Positions 25,284 to 34,922 of a DNA stretch of 64,000 nt are shown one piece after another. The position numbers were made by a program, and so were the translations under genes. This DNA is from JAIBJN01 sp963839745. GTDB lineage: Bacteria; Actinomycetota; Thermoleophilia; Gaiellales; Gaiellaceae. The notes beneath the pieces are model-generated. The model ran no database searches. It had not been told where the DNA came from and saw nothing but the letters and a program-made list of their open reading frames with translations. The stretch's first letter is position 1. Each line of letters begins with the position of its first letter. The DNA is taken from assembly GCA_963839745.1 (NCBI GenBank), contig CAWIWC010000005.1, positions 496,001-560,000 of the forward strand. Direction: 5' to 3'.

Positions 25284-25691
25284 TCAGCCCTGGAGCCAGA
25301 GGGCGAGGGTGGCAAGGGAGTTCGCGTCCGAGAGCTCGGCGAGGACGCCGCGGAGGGGGAGGCGCTCGGTGACGAGGTCGTCGCCCTCCTCACGATCGCC
25401 GATGCCGACGTCGGTGAGCTCGGTGGCCTCGTAGGCGTGGACGTACTCGGTGGAGTAGTCCGGTGCGGCCCAGAACTCGCCGAGCTTTCGCCACGACGCG
25501 GCCGTGAGGCCGCACTCCTCGACGAGCTCGCGCGCGGCGCACTCCTCGGGGGTCTCGCCGTCCTCGATCGTGCCCGCGGGGAGCTCGAGCGTGCGCCCGT
25601 CGGCCCCGGCGCGCGTCTGGCGGACGACGACGATCTGGCCGCCGTCGACGGCGACGATGCTGACCGAGTCGGGAAGGCGGAGCACCTCCAC
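25284..25691 (-). CDS. NUDIX hydrolase (ADP-ribose pyrophosphatase-like)
   Basis: 135 residues. The full Nudix box is present: G-x5-E-x7-REL-x-EE-x-G, read in GTIEDGETPEEC and ARELVEECGL. The preceding LELPAG strand and the tyrosine-containing loop after the box resemble ADP-ribose hydrolases. GTG start 25691; divergent from the peptidase gene 23 bp away, so both promoters overlap the start regions. Confidence 0.93.
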   Translation of the reverse strand: MEVLRLPDSVSIVAVDGGQIVVVRQTRAGADGRTLELPAGTIEDGETPEECAARELVEECGLTAASWRKLGEFWAAPDYSTEYVHAYEATELTDVGIGDREEGDDLVTERLPLRGVLAELSDANSLATLALWLQG

Positions 25692-25714
25692 GCCGCGGAG
25701 TCTAGGCTGCGCCC

Positions 25715-26813
25715 GTGTCCAGGCCTCGCGCCAGAGACCTCGGGATCCGCATCGGGACGCTGCCCACGGGCGAGCTGAACGCGATCACCGACGTCCCCGG
25801 CGTCCGCGTCGGCCACGAAACCATCCTCGAGGGCGACTCCGTGCGCACCGGCGTCACCGTCGTCTTCCCGCACGAGGGGAACCCGTGGGAGGAGCCCGTG
25901 TTCGCGGGCGCCCACCGGCTGAACGGCAACGGCGAGCTCACCGGCCTCGAGTGGATTCGGGAGTCGGGGATGCTCACCTCGCCGATCGGGCTCACCAACA
26001 CCCACTCGGTCGGCGTCGTCCACGACGCGCTCATCGCCGCGGAGGTCGAGCGCCGCGAGGGCGGGGACGACTTCTGGAGCCTGCCCGTCGTCGGCGAGAC
26101 CTGGGACGGGCCGCTGAACGACATCAACGGGATGCACGTGCGGCCCGAGCACGCGAAGGCTGCCCTCGGGCGGGCGGCTCCGCGGCCCCGTCGCCGAGGG
26201 GAACGTGGGCGGCGGCACCGGAATGATCTGCCACGAGTTCAAGGGCGGGATCGGGACGTCCTCGCGGGTCGTCCCGGACGTCGGAGGCCACGTCGTCGGC
26301 GTCCTCGTCCAGGCGAACTACGGGCGCCGCGAGCGCTTCCGGGTCGACGGGGTCCCGGTCGGCGAGGAGATCCCCGCGTCGGTCGTCCCGGTCCCCGGCG
26401 CGCCGGGCGCGGCCCCGGGCGGCTCCATCATCGTCCTCATCGGGACGAGCGCCCCGCTCCTGCCCGGCCAGTGCGATCGGCTCGCCCAGCGCGCCGCGCT
26501 CGGGATCGCGCGCGTCGGCGGCGTGGGCGAGAACTCGAGCGGCGACCTCTTCCTCTGCTTCGCCTCGGGGAACCGCGGCCTTCCGGCCGGCGACCTTGCG
26601 GCCTCCAACCCGCTCACCGTCCCGCTCGAGATGGTCACGAACGGCCACATCACGCCGCTCTTCGACGCGGTCGTCGAGGCGACCGAAGAGGCGATCCTCA
26701 ACGCCCTCTGCGCGGCCGAGACGATGACGGGCCACCAGGGCACCGTCGCGCACGAGCTGCCCACGGATCTACTCGTCGAAGCACTCGAGCGCCGCGGCGC
26801 GTTGCGCCAGTAG
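25715..26813 (+). CDS. P1-family (DmpA-type) aminopeptidase, one frameshift
   Basis: About 366 residues if repaired. The N-terminal part carries LNAITDVPGVRVGHETI and GLTNTHSVGVVHDALI; the rest, in the next frame, has VAEGNVGGGTGMICHEFKG and GENSSGDLFLCFASG, where self-cleavage before Ser creates the N-terminal nucleophile of the beta-subunit in DmpA/BapA enzymes. The frame change lies at 26165-26195 in a G/C-rich run, total length 3n+1. It removes N-terminal residues from small or beta-peptides. It stands just upstream of the polyamine genes and could share their promoter. Confidence 0.85.
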
Positions 26814-26926
26814 TTTTCGACAACCTGTCCAAAGACTTTGCGCTGCTTAGGCCCGCGTTTCCGGCTTGTTGCCGAACCCGGAGGGGGCTACGCTGGCCCC
26901 AGCGTCGAAACGGAGGTCCGATCCTG

Positions 26927-28363
26927 ATGAGTGTTGCCGTGTCCCAGCACAAGAACTACATCGGAGGACAATGGGTCGACTCCTCCGGCGGCGAGACGAT
27001 GGAGGTGCTCAACCCCGCGACCGGCGAGGTGATCGCGGAGGTTCCGGCCAGCACCGCGGAGGACGCCGACCGCGCCGTCCAGGCCGCGAAGGACGCCCTG
27101 CCGGAGTGGCTCGACTCGACGCCGCGCGAGCGCGCCGAGATGCTGCTGAAGCTTGCGGACGTGATCGAGGAGAACGCCGAGGAGCTGGCGCAGATCGAGT
27201 CGCGGAACGTGGGCAAGCCGATCGCGGCCGCGCGGGACGAGCCCAGCGAGATGGCTGACAACCTGCGCTTCTTCGCCGGCGCGGCGCGCATGCTCGAGGG
27301 CCGCTCGACCGGCGAGTACATGCGAGAGCACACGTCCATGATCCGGCGCGAGCCGCTGGGCGTCGTCGCCGGCATCGCGCCCTGGAACTACCCGCTCTGG
27401 ATGGCCGTCTGGAAGATGGGCCCGGCGCTTGCGGCGGGGAATACGCAGGTGGTCAAGCCCTCCGAGCAGACGCCGCTGACGCTGCTGCGTTTCGTCGAGC
27501 TCGCCGAGGGGATCGTCCCGCCCGGCGTCCTCAACGTCATCACCGGCGACGGCGTCCCCGCCGGCGAGGCGCTCGTGAAGAACACCGACGTCCGCCTCGT
27601 CTCCCTGACCGGCGACGTCGCCACGGGCAGGATCATCGCCGCGACCGCCGCCGACTCGCTCAAGCGCGTCCACCTCGAGCTCGGCGGCAAGGCGCCCGTG
27701 ATCGTCTTCGACGACGCCGACCCGGCCGCCGTGGCCGAGGGCATCAAGATCGCCGGCTACTGGAACTCGGGGCAGGACTGCACCGCCGCCTCGCGGGTCG
27801 TCGCCGGCCCCAAGATCTACGACAAGCTCCTGGAGGAGCTCGTTCCGGCCGTCGAGTCCATCAAGGTCGGCGACCCGGCCGAGGGCGAGGACATCGAGAT
27901 GGGCTCGGTCATCTCCAAGGATCAGCAGGACCGCGTGCTCGGGTTCCTCGACCGCGCCGAGAGCGCGACCGTCCTCACGGGCGGCGGCTCGAACGGCGAT
28001 CGCGGCTTCTTCGTGAACCCGACCGTGCTCGCGGACGTCGAGCAGACGGACGAGGTCGTCCAGCGCGAGATCTTCGGCCCCGTCGTCACCGTGCAGCGCT
28101 TCGCCGACGACAACCAGGCGATCGACTGGGCGAACGACGTCAACTACGGGCTGGCCGCCTCCGTGTGGACGAGGGATCTCGGCCGGGCGCTGAACGCGGC
28201 CCGCCGGCTCCAGTTCGGGACGGTCTGGATCAACGACCACATCCCGCTCGTTTCCGAGATGCCGCACGGCGGCTACAAGCAGTCCGGCTACGGCAAGGAC
28301 CTCTCGGCCTACTCGCTCGAGGACTACACCCAGATCAAGCACGTCATGGCGAAGATCGACTAG
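26927..28363 (+). CDS. Gamma-aminobutyraldehyde dehydrogenase-like enzyme (PatD/YdcW type)
   Basis: 478 residues. Catalytic E251 (HLELGGKAP) and C285 (GQDCTAASR) are 34 apart as usual. The C-terminal SEMPHGGYKQSGYGKDLS and LEDYTQIKHVM segment is characteristic of the PatD/YdcW subgroup that oxidises 4-aminobutyraldehyde to GABA in putrescine breakdown. ATG 26927 follows CGGAGG by ten bases. The gene opens a run of potADBC, an aminotransferase and an alcohol dehydrogenase, which strongly supports a polyamine role. Confidence 0.92.
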   Translation: MSVAVSQHKNYIGGQWVDSSGGETMEVLNPATGEVIAEVPASTAEDADRAVQAAKDALPEWLDSTPRERAEMLLKLADVIEENAEELAQIESRNVGKPIAAARDEPSEMADNLRFFAGAARMLEGRSTGEYMREHTSMIRREPLGVVAGIAPWNYPLWMAVWKMGPALAAGNTQVVKPSEQTPLTLLRFVELAEGIVPPGVLNVITGDGVPAGEALVKNTDVRLVSLTGDVATGRIIAATAADSLKRVHLELGGKAPVIVFDDADPAAVAEGIKIAGYWNSGQDCTAASRVVAGPKIYDKLLEELVPAVESIKVGDPAEGEDIEMGSVISKDQQDRVLGFLDRAESATVLTGGGSNGDRGFFVNPTVLADVEQTDEVVQREIFGPVVTVQRFADDNQAIDWANDVNYGLAASVWTRDLGRALNAARRLQFGTVWINDHIPLVSEMPHGGYKQSGYGKDLSAYSLEDYTQIKHVMAKID

Positions 28364-28445
28364 GCGAAGCGAAACGACGACTGTGGCCACCGTTCCGGCG
28401 GAGCGGTCCCCGTGATGGTCGTCCCCATGGGCGGAGGGACCAGGA

Positions 28446-29537
28446 ATGGCGCTTGAGGAGAAGGTCGACCAGGAACAGGAGAGCGGCGCGCCGGTCGCCG
28501 ACGTCCGCCTCGCGTCCGTCACGAAGCGCTTCGACGACGTGGCCGCGGTCGACGACGTCTCGCTCGAGATCCCGCGCGGGAGCTTCTTCGCGCTCCTCGG
28601 GCCCTCGGGTTGCGGGAAGACGACGAGCCTGCGGATGATCGGCGGCTTCGAGGAGCCGACGGCGGGGACGATCTACCTCGGCGACCGAGACGTCACGGGG
28701 CTCCCGCCCTACAAGCGGGACGTCAACACGGTCTTCCAGAGCTACGCGCTCTTCCCGCACCTGAACATCTTCGAGAACGTCGCGTTCGGCCTGCGCCGCC
28801 GCGGGATGCGCGGCGGCGAGCTGAACGAGCGTGTCTCCGAGGCCATGACGCTCGTCGACCTGGCGGGCTTCGAGCGGCGCAAGCCGCGCCAGCTCTCGGG
28901 CGGCCAGCAGCAGCGCGTCGCCTTGGCTCGCGCGCTCGTCAACCGGCCGCGCGTGCTGCTCCTCGACGAGCCGCTCGGCGCGCTCGACCTCAAGCTCCGC
29001 AAGCAGATGCAGCTCGAGCTCAAGCGGATCCAGCACGAGGTCGGCATCACGTTCGTGCACGTCACGCACGACCAGGAAGAGGCCATGACGATGGCCGACA
29101 CGATCGCCGTCATGCAGGCGGGCAAGATCGAGCAGCTCGGGACTCCGACCGAGCTGTACGAGACTCCGCGCACGGCGTTCGTCGCCGGCTTCCTGGGCAT
29201 CTCCAACCTCCTCGCCGGCACCGTCGAATCCGACGAGACGGTGCGGCTCGCGGACGGGGCCGTCGTCCGCGTTCCCGCGGTGAGGGGCAGAAGCGGGGAG
29301 GTCTCCATCGGCATCCGGCCCGAGAAGGTGCGGCTGGGCGCCGTCGAGGAGAACCGACTCACGGGCGAGGTACGCGAGAGCGCCTACATCGGCGTCTCCA
29401 CGCAGTACATCGTCGACACGACCGCGGGCGCGGTCACGCTCTACGTCCAGAACACCGAGTCAGGGGCGACCTCGGTGCAACCTGGCGACCAGGTCACGCT
29501 CAGCTGGAGCCCCGCAGCGACCTTCGTAGTGGACTGA
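28446..29537 (+). CDS. potA: Polyamine ABC transporter ATP-binding protein
   Basis: 363 residues. Walker A GPSGCGKTTS, Q-loop in VFQSYALFPHL, signature LSGGQQQR, Walker B VLLLDEPLGALD and the H-loop VTHDQEEA are in order, followed by a C-terminal TOBE domain (about 290-360) as in PotA. It energises uptake of spermidine/putrescine through PotB and PotC with PotD as binding protein. The N-terminus has a 20-residue acidic leader before the ABC fold. Confidence 0.95.
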   Translation: MALEEKVDQEQESGAPVADVRLASVTKRFDDVAAVDDVSLEIPRGSFFALLGPSGCGKTTSLRMIGGFEEPTAGTIYLGDRDVTGLPPYKRDVNTVFQSYALFPHLNIFENVAFGLRRRGMRGGELNERVSEAMTLVDLAGFERRKPRQLSGGQQQRVALARALVNRPRVLLLDEPLGALDLKLRKQMQLELKRIQHEVGITFVHVTHDQEEAMTMADTIAVMQAGKIEQLGTPTELYETPRTAFVAGFLGISNLLAGTVESDETVRLADGAVVRVPAVRGRSGEVSIGIRPEKVRLGAVEENRLTGEVRESAYIGVSTQYIVDTTAGAVTLYVQNTESGATSVQPGDQVTLSWSPAATFVVD

Positions 29538-29554
29538 TTGGAGGCGAAGCACCC

Positions 29555-30751
29555 ATGAACCACCCGTTCGAGCGGATTCACGGCCCGATGACGCGAAAGC
29601 AGCTCCTACGGCGCGCCGCTGTGGGCGGCGCCACGCTCTCCCTTCCCGGGATCCTCGCGGCGTGCGGCGGCGACGGAGGAATCGAGGGCCAGCAGGCGCC
29701 GACCGGCGCGGGCGACACGACCGTCGCTCAGGAGCTGGCCGACGAGATCACGGTCTCGAACTGGCCCTTCTACATCGACCAGAACGACGAGGCGACCAAG
29801 TTCCCGACCCTCGAGCAGTTCACGAAGGAGACCGGCGTCAAGGTCAACTATCTCGAGGACATCAACTCCAACGAGGAGTTCTTCGGCGAGATCCAGGCTC
29901 CGCTCTCGCGCGGCCAGGGGATCGACCGGGACATCATCGTCCCGACCGCCTGGCTCGCTGCCCGCCTGCTCGATCTCGGCTACCTGCAGAAGCTCGACAA
30001 GAGCGCCATCCCGAACATCGACAATCTCGAGGACACGCTCGCGAGCCCTGCCTGGGACCCCAACCGCGACTACAGCCTTCCCTGGCAGTCCTACATCACC
30101 GGCATCGGCTACGACCCCAAGAAGGTCGGGGGCGAGCTCACGTCGGTCGAGCAGCTGCTCGACCCGGCCCTCAAGGGCAAGGTCACGATGCTCGACTCCA
30201 TGGAGGACACCGCGGCGCTCTTCATGCTCGAGATGGGCGGCGACGTGGCCGACCCGGACCAGGCCATGTTCAACGAGATCTGCGAGAAGCTGAAGAAGGC
30301 CGTCGACGACGGGCAGATCCGCCAGTTCACGGGCAACGACTACACGGGCCTGCTCGCCGGCGGCGACGCCTGGGCGTCGCTCGCCTGGTCGGGGGACATC
30401 GTCATCCTCCAGGCCGACAACCCGAACCTCGAGTTCAGGATCCCCGATGCCGGCGGCATCACCTCGGTGGACACCATGGTGATCCCGACGGGCGGGGACG
30501 TCTTCACGGCGTCGACCTTCATGAACTTCTTCTACGACCCCGCGGTGGCCGCGCAGGTCGCCGCCTATGTGAACTACATCACCCCGGTGAAGGGGACGAA
30601 GGAGGCGATCGCGGAGATCGACCCGGCGCTGGCCGAGGACCCGCTCATCTTCCCGCCGCCCGAGGTGCTCGAGAACCTGCACGAGTTCAGCGCCGAGGCG
30701 ATCGAGAACCCCGAGTTCCAGGAGCAGTGGCAGGCCGTGATCGGCGTGTAG
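29555..30751 (+). CDS. potD: Polyamine-binding lipoprotein
   Basis: 398 residues. The signal region MTRKQLLRRAAVGGATLSLP ends in a lipobox ILAAC (Cys about 37), so the mature protein is lipid-anchored outside the membrane; the paired arginines give it a Tat-like look. The mature part starts ELADEITVSNWPFYID and has the two-lobe PotD fold, including TAWLAARLLDLGYLQKLD and LPWQSYITGIGYD. An ATG at 29555 is used; an internal Met 12 residues on is also possible. Between potA and potB. Confidence 0.94.
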   Translation: MNHPFERIHGPMTRKQLLRRAAVGGATLSLPGILAACGGDGGIEGQQAPTGAGDTTVAQELADEITVSNWPFYIDQNDEATKFPTLEQFTKETGVKVNYLEDINSNEEFFGEIQAPLSRGQGIDRDIIVPTAWLAARLLDLGYLQKLDKSAIPNIDNLEDTLASPAWDPNRDYSLPWQSYITGIGYDPKKVGGELTSVEQLLDPALKGKVTMLDSMEDTAALFMLEMGGDVADPDQAMFNEICEKLKKAVDDGQIRQFTGNDYTGLLAGGDAWASLAWSGDIVILQADNPNLEFRIPDAGGITSVDTMVIPTGGDVFTASTFMNFFYDPAVAAQVAAYVNYITPVKGTKEAIAEIDPALAEDPLIFPPPEVLENLHEFSAEAIENPEFQEQWQAVIGV

Positions 30752-30764
30752 CCATGCGCGAGGC

Positions 30765-31622
30765 ATGAGCTTCCTCCACCGACACCGCTGGCTCATCCCG
30801 TACCTGCTGCTGGCTCCGGGGATCGCCTTCCTGGTCCTCTTCTTCGTCGTCCCGCTCTACTACCTCTCGTATACGTCGCTGCAGGAGGGGACGGTAAGCG
30901 TCGGGTACACGTTCACCTGGGCCTGGGAGAACTACTCGGAGGCCTTCAGCACCTACCAGGAGCAGTTCATCCGCTCGCTCCAGTACGCGGGGATCGCCAC
31001 GGTGCTCGCGCTCTTGATCTCGTACCCGCTGACGTACTGGATCGCCTTCCGCGGCGGGCGCTGGAAGAACCTGCTCCTGCTCTTCATCATCGCCCCGTTC
31101 TTCGTCACGTACCTGATCCGGACGCTCGCGTGGCAGAACATCCTCGCGGACGACGGCTTCGTCGTCGGCGTCATGCAGACGCTCGGGCTCGTGTCCGACG
31201 ACGGGCGGCTGCTCGCCACCTCGACCGCGGTGATCGCGGGCATCACCTACAACTTCCTCCCCTTCATGGCGCTACCGCTCTACGTGGCGCTGGAGCAGAT
31301 CGACCCGAGACTGATCGAGGCGGCCAAGGACCTGTACTCGTCCAGCACGAAGGCCTTCCTGCGCGTGACGCTGCCGCTCTCGGCGCCGGGCCTCATCGCC
31401 GGGACGCTGCTCACGTTCATCCCCGCGGCCGGCGACTTCATCAACGCCGAGCTCCTCGGGACGCCGAACCAGGCGATGGTCGGCAACGTCATCCAGTCGA
31501 AGTTCCTCGAGATCACCGACTACGGCCAGGCGGCCGCGCTCTCGGTGATCCTGATGGCGGTGATCCTGCTCCTGATCGCCATCTACACGCGGATCCTCGG
31601 GACGGAAAGGATGGCGGGTTGA
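30765..31622 (+). CDS. potB: Polyamine ABC transporter permease PotB
   Basis: 285 residues, six membrane spans. The cytoplasmic coupling (EAA) loop reads IEAAKDLYSSSTKAFLRVTL before a Pro-rich turn, matching PotB. The C-terminal span ends in IAIYTRILGTERMAG. The stop overlaps the potC start (TTGA), showing translational coupling. Confidence 0.94.
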   Translation: MSFLHRHRWLIPYLLLAPGIAFLVLFFVVPLYYLSYTSLQEGTVSVGYTFTWAWENYSEAFSTYQEQFIRSLQYAGIATVLALLISYPLTYWIAFRGGRWKNLLLLFIIAPFFVTYLIRTLAWQNILADDGFVVGVMQTLGLVSDDGRLLATSTAVIAGITYNFLPFMALPLYVALEQIDPRLIEAAKDLYSSSTKAFLRVTLPLSAPGLIAGTLLTFIPAAGDFINAELLGTPNQAMVGNVIQSKFLEITDYGQAAALSVILMAVILLLIAIYTRILGTERMAG

Positions 31623-32470
31623 CGACGGCCGCCGAGCCGCTGCCCCGCCACCGCGGGAGCGTCGCGACGCGGGCGTGGGCGTTCGTGCGCCACCACACGC
31701 TCACGTTCTTCGGGATCCTCGCTCTCGCCTATCTGATGCTGCCGATCGTGGTCGTGATCGTGTTCTCGTTCAACGACCCGGCGGGGCGGTACAACTACAC
31801 GTGGGAGGGCTTCACGCTCGACCACTGGAAGAGCCCGTTCGGGCCGCCCTTCCTCGGCGACGCGGTGATGACGAGCATCCAGGTGGCGCTCCTCGCCACG
31901 CTCGTCGCGACCATCCTCGGCACCCTCGTCGCCATGGCCCTCGTGCGCTACCACTTCCGCGGGCGCGGCGCCACGAACTTCCTCATCTTCGTGCCGCTGA
32001 CCGCGCCCGAGATCGTCCTCGGCGCCTCGCTCCTCACCCTCTTCCTCAACCTGGGGACGGCACTCGGGTTCTGGACGATCGTGCTCGCGCACATCATGTT
32101 CTGCATCAGCTTCGTGGTCGTGACCGTTCGCGCCCGGCTGGTCGGCTTCGACCGCCACGTGGAGGAGGCGGCCGCCGACCTCGGGGCGAACGAGTGGGTC
32201 ACCTTCCTCCGCATCACGCTTCCGCTGATCGCGCCGGGGATCCTCGCCGGCGCGTTGCTCGCGTTCTCCCTCTCGATCGACGACTTCGTGATCACGAACT
32301 TCAACTCGGGCACGACGACGACGTTCCCGCTCTACGTCTGGAGCGCCGCGCAGCGCGGCGTGCCGGCCGAGGTGAACGTGATCGGCACGATGATCTTCGG
32401 GGTCGCGATCGTTCTGATGCTCGCCAATGTCCTCTGGCAGTACCGCCGCGAACCGAAAGGAGCCGAATGA
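31619..32470 (+). CDS. potC: Polyamine ABC transporter permease PotC
   Basis: 283 residues from TTG 31619, chosen because it overlaps the potB stop in TTGA and lies after GGAAAGG; a GTG at about 31685 would shorten the N-terminal tail. Six spans; the first includes MLPIVVVIVFSFNDP and the coupling loop is VEEAAADLGANEWVTFLRIT, both typical of PotC. The stop overlaps the aminotransferase start by four bases (ATGA). Confidence 0.93.
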   Translation: MTTAAEPLPRHRGSVATRAWAFVRHHTLTFFGILALAYLMLPIVVVIVFSFNDPAGRYNYTWEGFTLDHWKSPFGPPFLGDAVMTSIQVALLATLVATILGTLVAMALVRYHFRGRGATNFLIFVPLTAPEIVLGASLLTLFLNLGTALGFWTIVLAHIMFCISFVVVTVRARLVGFDRHVEEAAADLGANEWVTFLRITLPLIAPGILAGALLAFSLSIDDFVITNFNSGTTTTFPLYVWSAAQRGVPAEVNVIGTMIFGVAIVLMLANVLWQYRREPKGAE

Positions 32471-33855
32471 GCTTCCCCGCGACCTCCCTGTCCGCAGACG
32501 AGCTGCAGCAGGCTGCGCGAGACCACCTGTGGCTGCACTTCACCCGCATGTCCGGCTACACGGACGGCGAGGTGCCCATCATCGTTCGCGGTGACGGTTG
32601 CTACCTCGAGGACATCCACGGCAAGCGCTACCTCGACGCGCTCGCCGGCCTGTTCGCCGTCAACATCGGGTACGGATTCGGCGAGGAGATCGGGGAGGCG
32701 GCGGCGGCGCAGATGCGCGAGCTGCCGTTCTACACCAACTGGAGCTACGCGCATCCCCGTGCGATCGAGCTCGCGGCCGAGGTCGCATCGCTCACGCCCG
32801 GCGACCTGAACCGGGTCTTCTTCGTCTCCGGCGGCTCCGAGGCGGTCGAGTCCGCCTGGAAGCTCGCCCGGCAGTACCACGCGGCGCGCGGCGAGCGCCG
32901 CTGGAAGGCGATCGCACGGCGCATCGCCTACCACGGGACGACGATGGGCGCCCTCTCCATCAACGGGATCGCGGCCCTCAAGGAGCCGTTCGAGCCGCTC
33001 GTCCCCGACACGCTCCACGTGCGGAACACGAACCGCTACCACCGCCCCCCCGAGGAGACCGAGGAGCAGTTCACCGCGTTCCTGCTCGACGACCTCGAGG
33101 AGATGATCCTCCACGCCGGCCCGGGCACGGTCGCCATGGTGATCATGGAGCCCGTCCAGAACGCGGGCGGCTCCTTCACCCCGCCCGCCGGCTACTGGGC
33201 CGGCGTCCGCGAGATCTGCGACCGGTATGGGATCCTCCTCTGCGCCGACGAGGTCATCACCGGCTTCGGCCGGGTCGGGGCCTGGTTCGGCTCCGAGCGC
33301 TACGACATCCGGCCGGACCTGATCACCTCGGCCAAGGGGCTCTCCTCGGCCTACGCGGCGATCGGGGCGCTCATCGCCAGCGACAAGGTGATGGAGCCGT
33401 TCCTCGCGGACACGTCCATGTACACGCACGGGATCACCTTCGGCGGGCATCCGGTGCAGGCGGCGATCGCGCTCAAGAACATCGAGATCATGAAGCGCGA
33501 GCGCATCGTCGAGAACGTGGCCGAGAACCAGGAAACGTTCCGCTCGACGCTGGCCCAGCTGCTCGACCTGCCCATCGTCGGCGACCTGCGCGGGACAGGC
33601 TTCTTCTACGCGCTCGAGCTCGTCAAGGACAAGGAGACGCGCGAGACGTTCTCGGAGGAAGAGTGCGAGACGCTCCTGCGCGGCTTCCTCTCGCCGCGGC
33701 TGTTCGAGTCCGGACTCATCTGCCGCGCGGACGACCGCGGCGACCCGGTCGTGCAGATCTCACCGCCCCTCGTGGCGGGCCAGGAGCAGTTCGACGAGAT
33801 CACGGGGATCCTCGGCGACGTGCTGGCCGCCGCCTGGGACGAGATCGCGCACTGA
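32467..33855 (+). CDS. Class III aminotransferase (putrescine/omega-amino acid:pyruvate type)
   Basis: 462 residues, complete. PLP-binding Asp in LLCADEVITGFGRVG, Schiff-base Lys in LITSAKGLSSAYAAIG, and FGGHPVQAAIALKN near the cofactor. The N-terminal LWLHFTRMSGY matches diamine:pyruvate transaminases such as SpuC. With the PatD-like dehydrogenase at 26927 it would turn putrescine into GABA. Close paralogue of the truncated gene at base 1: both contain the ELVKDKET segment, but this one lacks the cysteine cluster. ATGA-coupled to potC. Confidence 0.95.
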   Translation: MSFPATSLSADELQQAARDHLWLHFTRMSGYTDGEVPIIVRGDGCYLEDIHGKRYLDALAGLFAVNIGYGFGEEIGEAAAAQMRELPFYTNWSYAHPRAIELAAEVASLTPGDLNRVFFVSGGSEAVESAWKLARQYHAARGERRWKAIARRIAYHGTTMGALSINGIAALKEPFEPLVPDTLHVRNTNRYHRPPEETEEQFTAFLLDDLEEMILHAGPGTVAMVIMEPVQNAGGSFTPPAGYWAGVREICDRYGILLCADEVITGFGRVGAWFGSERYDIRPDLITSAKGLSSAYAAIGALIASDKVMEPFLADTSMYTHGITFGGHPVQAAIALKNIEIMKRERIVENVAENQETFRSTLAQLLDLPIVGDLRGTGFFYALELVKDKETRETFSEEECETLLRGFLSPRLFESGLICRADDRGDPVVQISPPLVAGQEQFDEITGILGDVLAAAWDEIAH

Positions 33856-33862
33856 GGCGACC

Positions 33863-34862
33863 ATGAAGGCGATGGTGCTCGCGGCTCCCGGGGAACCACT
33901 CCGGGAGTCCGAGCTCCCCGCCCCCGAGCCCGGGCCGGGCCAGGTGGCCGTGGCGGTGGACGCGTGCGGCGTGTGCCGCACCGACCTCCACGTCGTGGAC
34001 GGCGAGCTGTCCGAGCCGAAGCTGCCGCTCGTGCCGGGCCACCAGATCGTCGGGAGGGTCGTGGCGGCCGGCCCGGGTGCGGCGCGCTTCGCGGCGGGCG
34101 CACGGGTGGGGATCCCGTGGCTCGGCTGGACGTGCGGCGAGTGTCGGTACTGCCTGAGCGCGCGCGAGAATCTCTGCGACCGCGCGCGGTTCACCGGGTA
34201 CCAGCTCGACGGCGGCTACGCGGAGGCGGCCGTGGCCGACGAGCGCTTCTGCTTCCCGATCCCCGACGGCTACGACGACCTGCAGGCTGCCCCGCTCCTC
34301 TGCGCGGGGCTGATCGGCTACCGCGCCCTGCGGCTCGCGGGCGACGCCGAACGCGTCGGGCTCTACGGCTTCGGTGCGAGCGCGCACATCGTCGCGCAGG
34401 TTGCGCGCCACCAGGGGCGGCGGGTGTTCGCCTTCACGCGCGCGGGTGACGAGCAGGCGCAGGCCTTCGCGCGCGAGCTGGGGGCCGAATGGGCGGGGGA
34501 CGCTCTGGGGCCGGCGCCGGAGGAGCTCGATGCCGCCCTCATCTTCGCGCCGGTGGGCGAGCTCGTCCCCGCGGCGCTTGCCGCCGTGGCGAAGGGCGGC
34601 ACGGTCGTCTGCGCGGGGATCCACATGAGCGACATCCCGTCGTTTCCCTACGACCTGCTCTGGGGCGAGCGCGTTCTCCGCTCGGTCGCCAACCTGACGC
34701 GGCGCAGACGGCGAGGAGTTCATGGAGCTCGCGCCGCGGGTGCCGGTGAGAACCGAGGTCGAGGCCTTCCCCCTTGCGGCCGCGAACGACGCGCTCGGGC
34801 GCCTGCGGTCAGGCGAGATCCGAGGCGCCGCGGTCCTCCAGATTGTGCCAATAGACGACTGA
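33863..34862 (+). CDS. Zinc-dependent alcohol dehydrogenase, one frameshift
   Basis: Medium-chain dehydrogenase of the AdhP-like group, about 332 residues if repaired. Catalytic zinc ligands are in CGVCRTDLH and GHQIVG; the structural-zinc cluster is in WTCGECRYCLSARENLC; the nucleotide loop is GLYGFGASAH. After SVANLTR the frame shifts at a surplus base near 34703; the next frame gives DGEEFMELAPRVPVRTEVEA and runs to a stop at 34860-34862 (length 3n+1). It would interconvert an aldehyde and alcohol, plausibly a side branch of amine catabolism. Seven bases after the aminotransferase. Confidence 0.88.
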
Positions 34863-34922
34863 CACCCGAGGCGATGATCGTCTAGTCTGCCGCCACCGTC
34901 AGACCCAGCAGGGGGTGGTTAA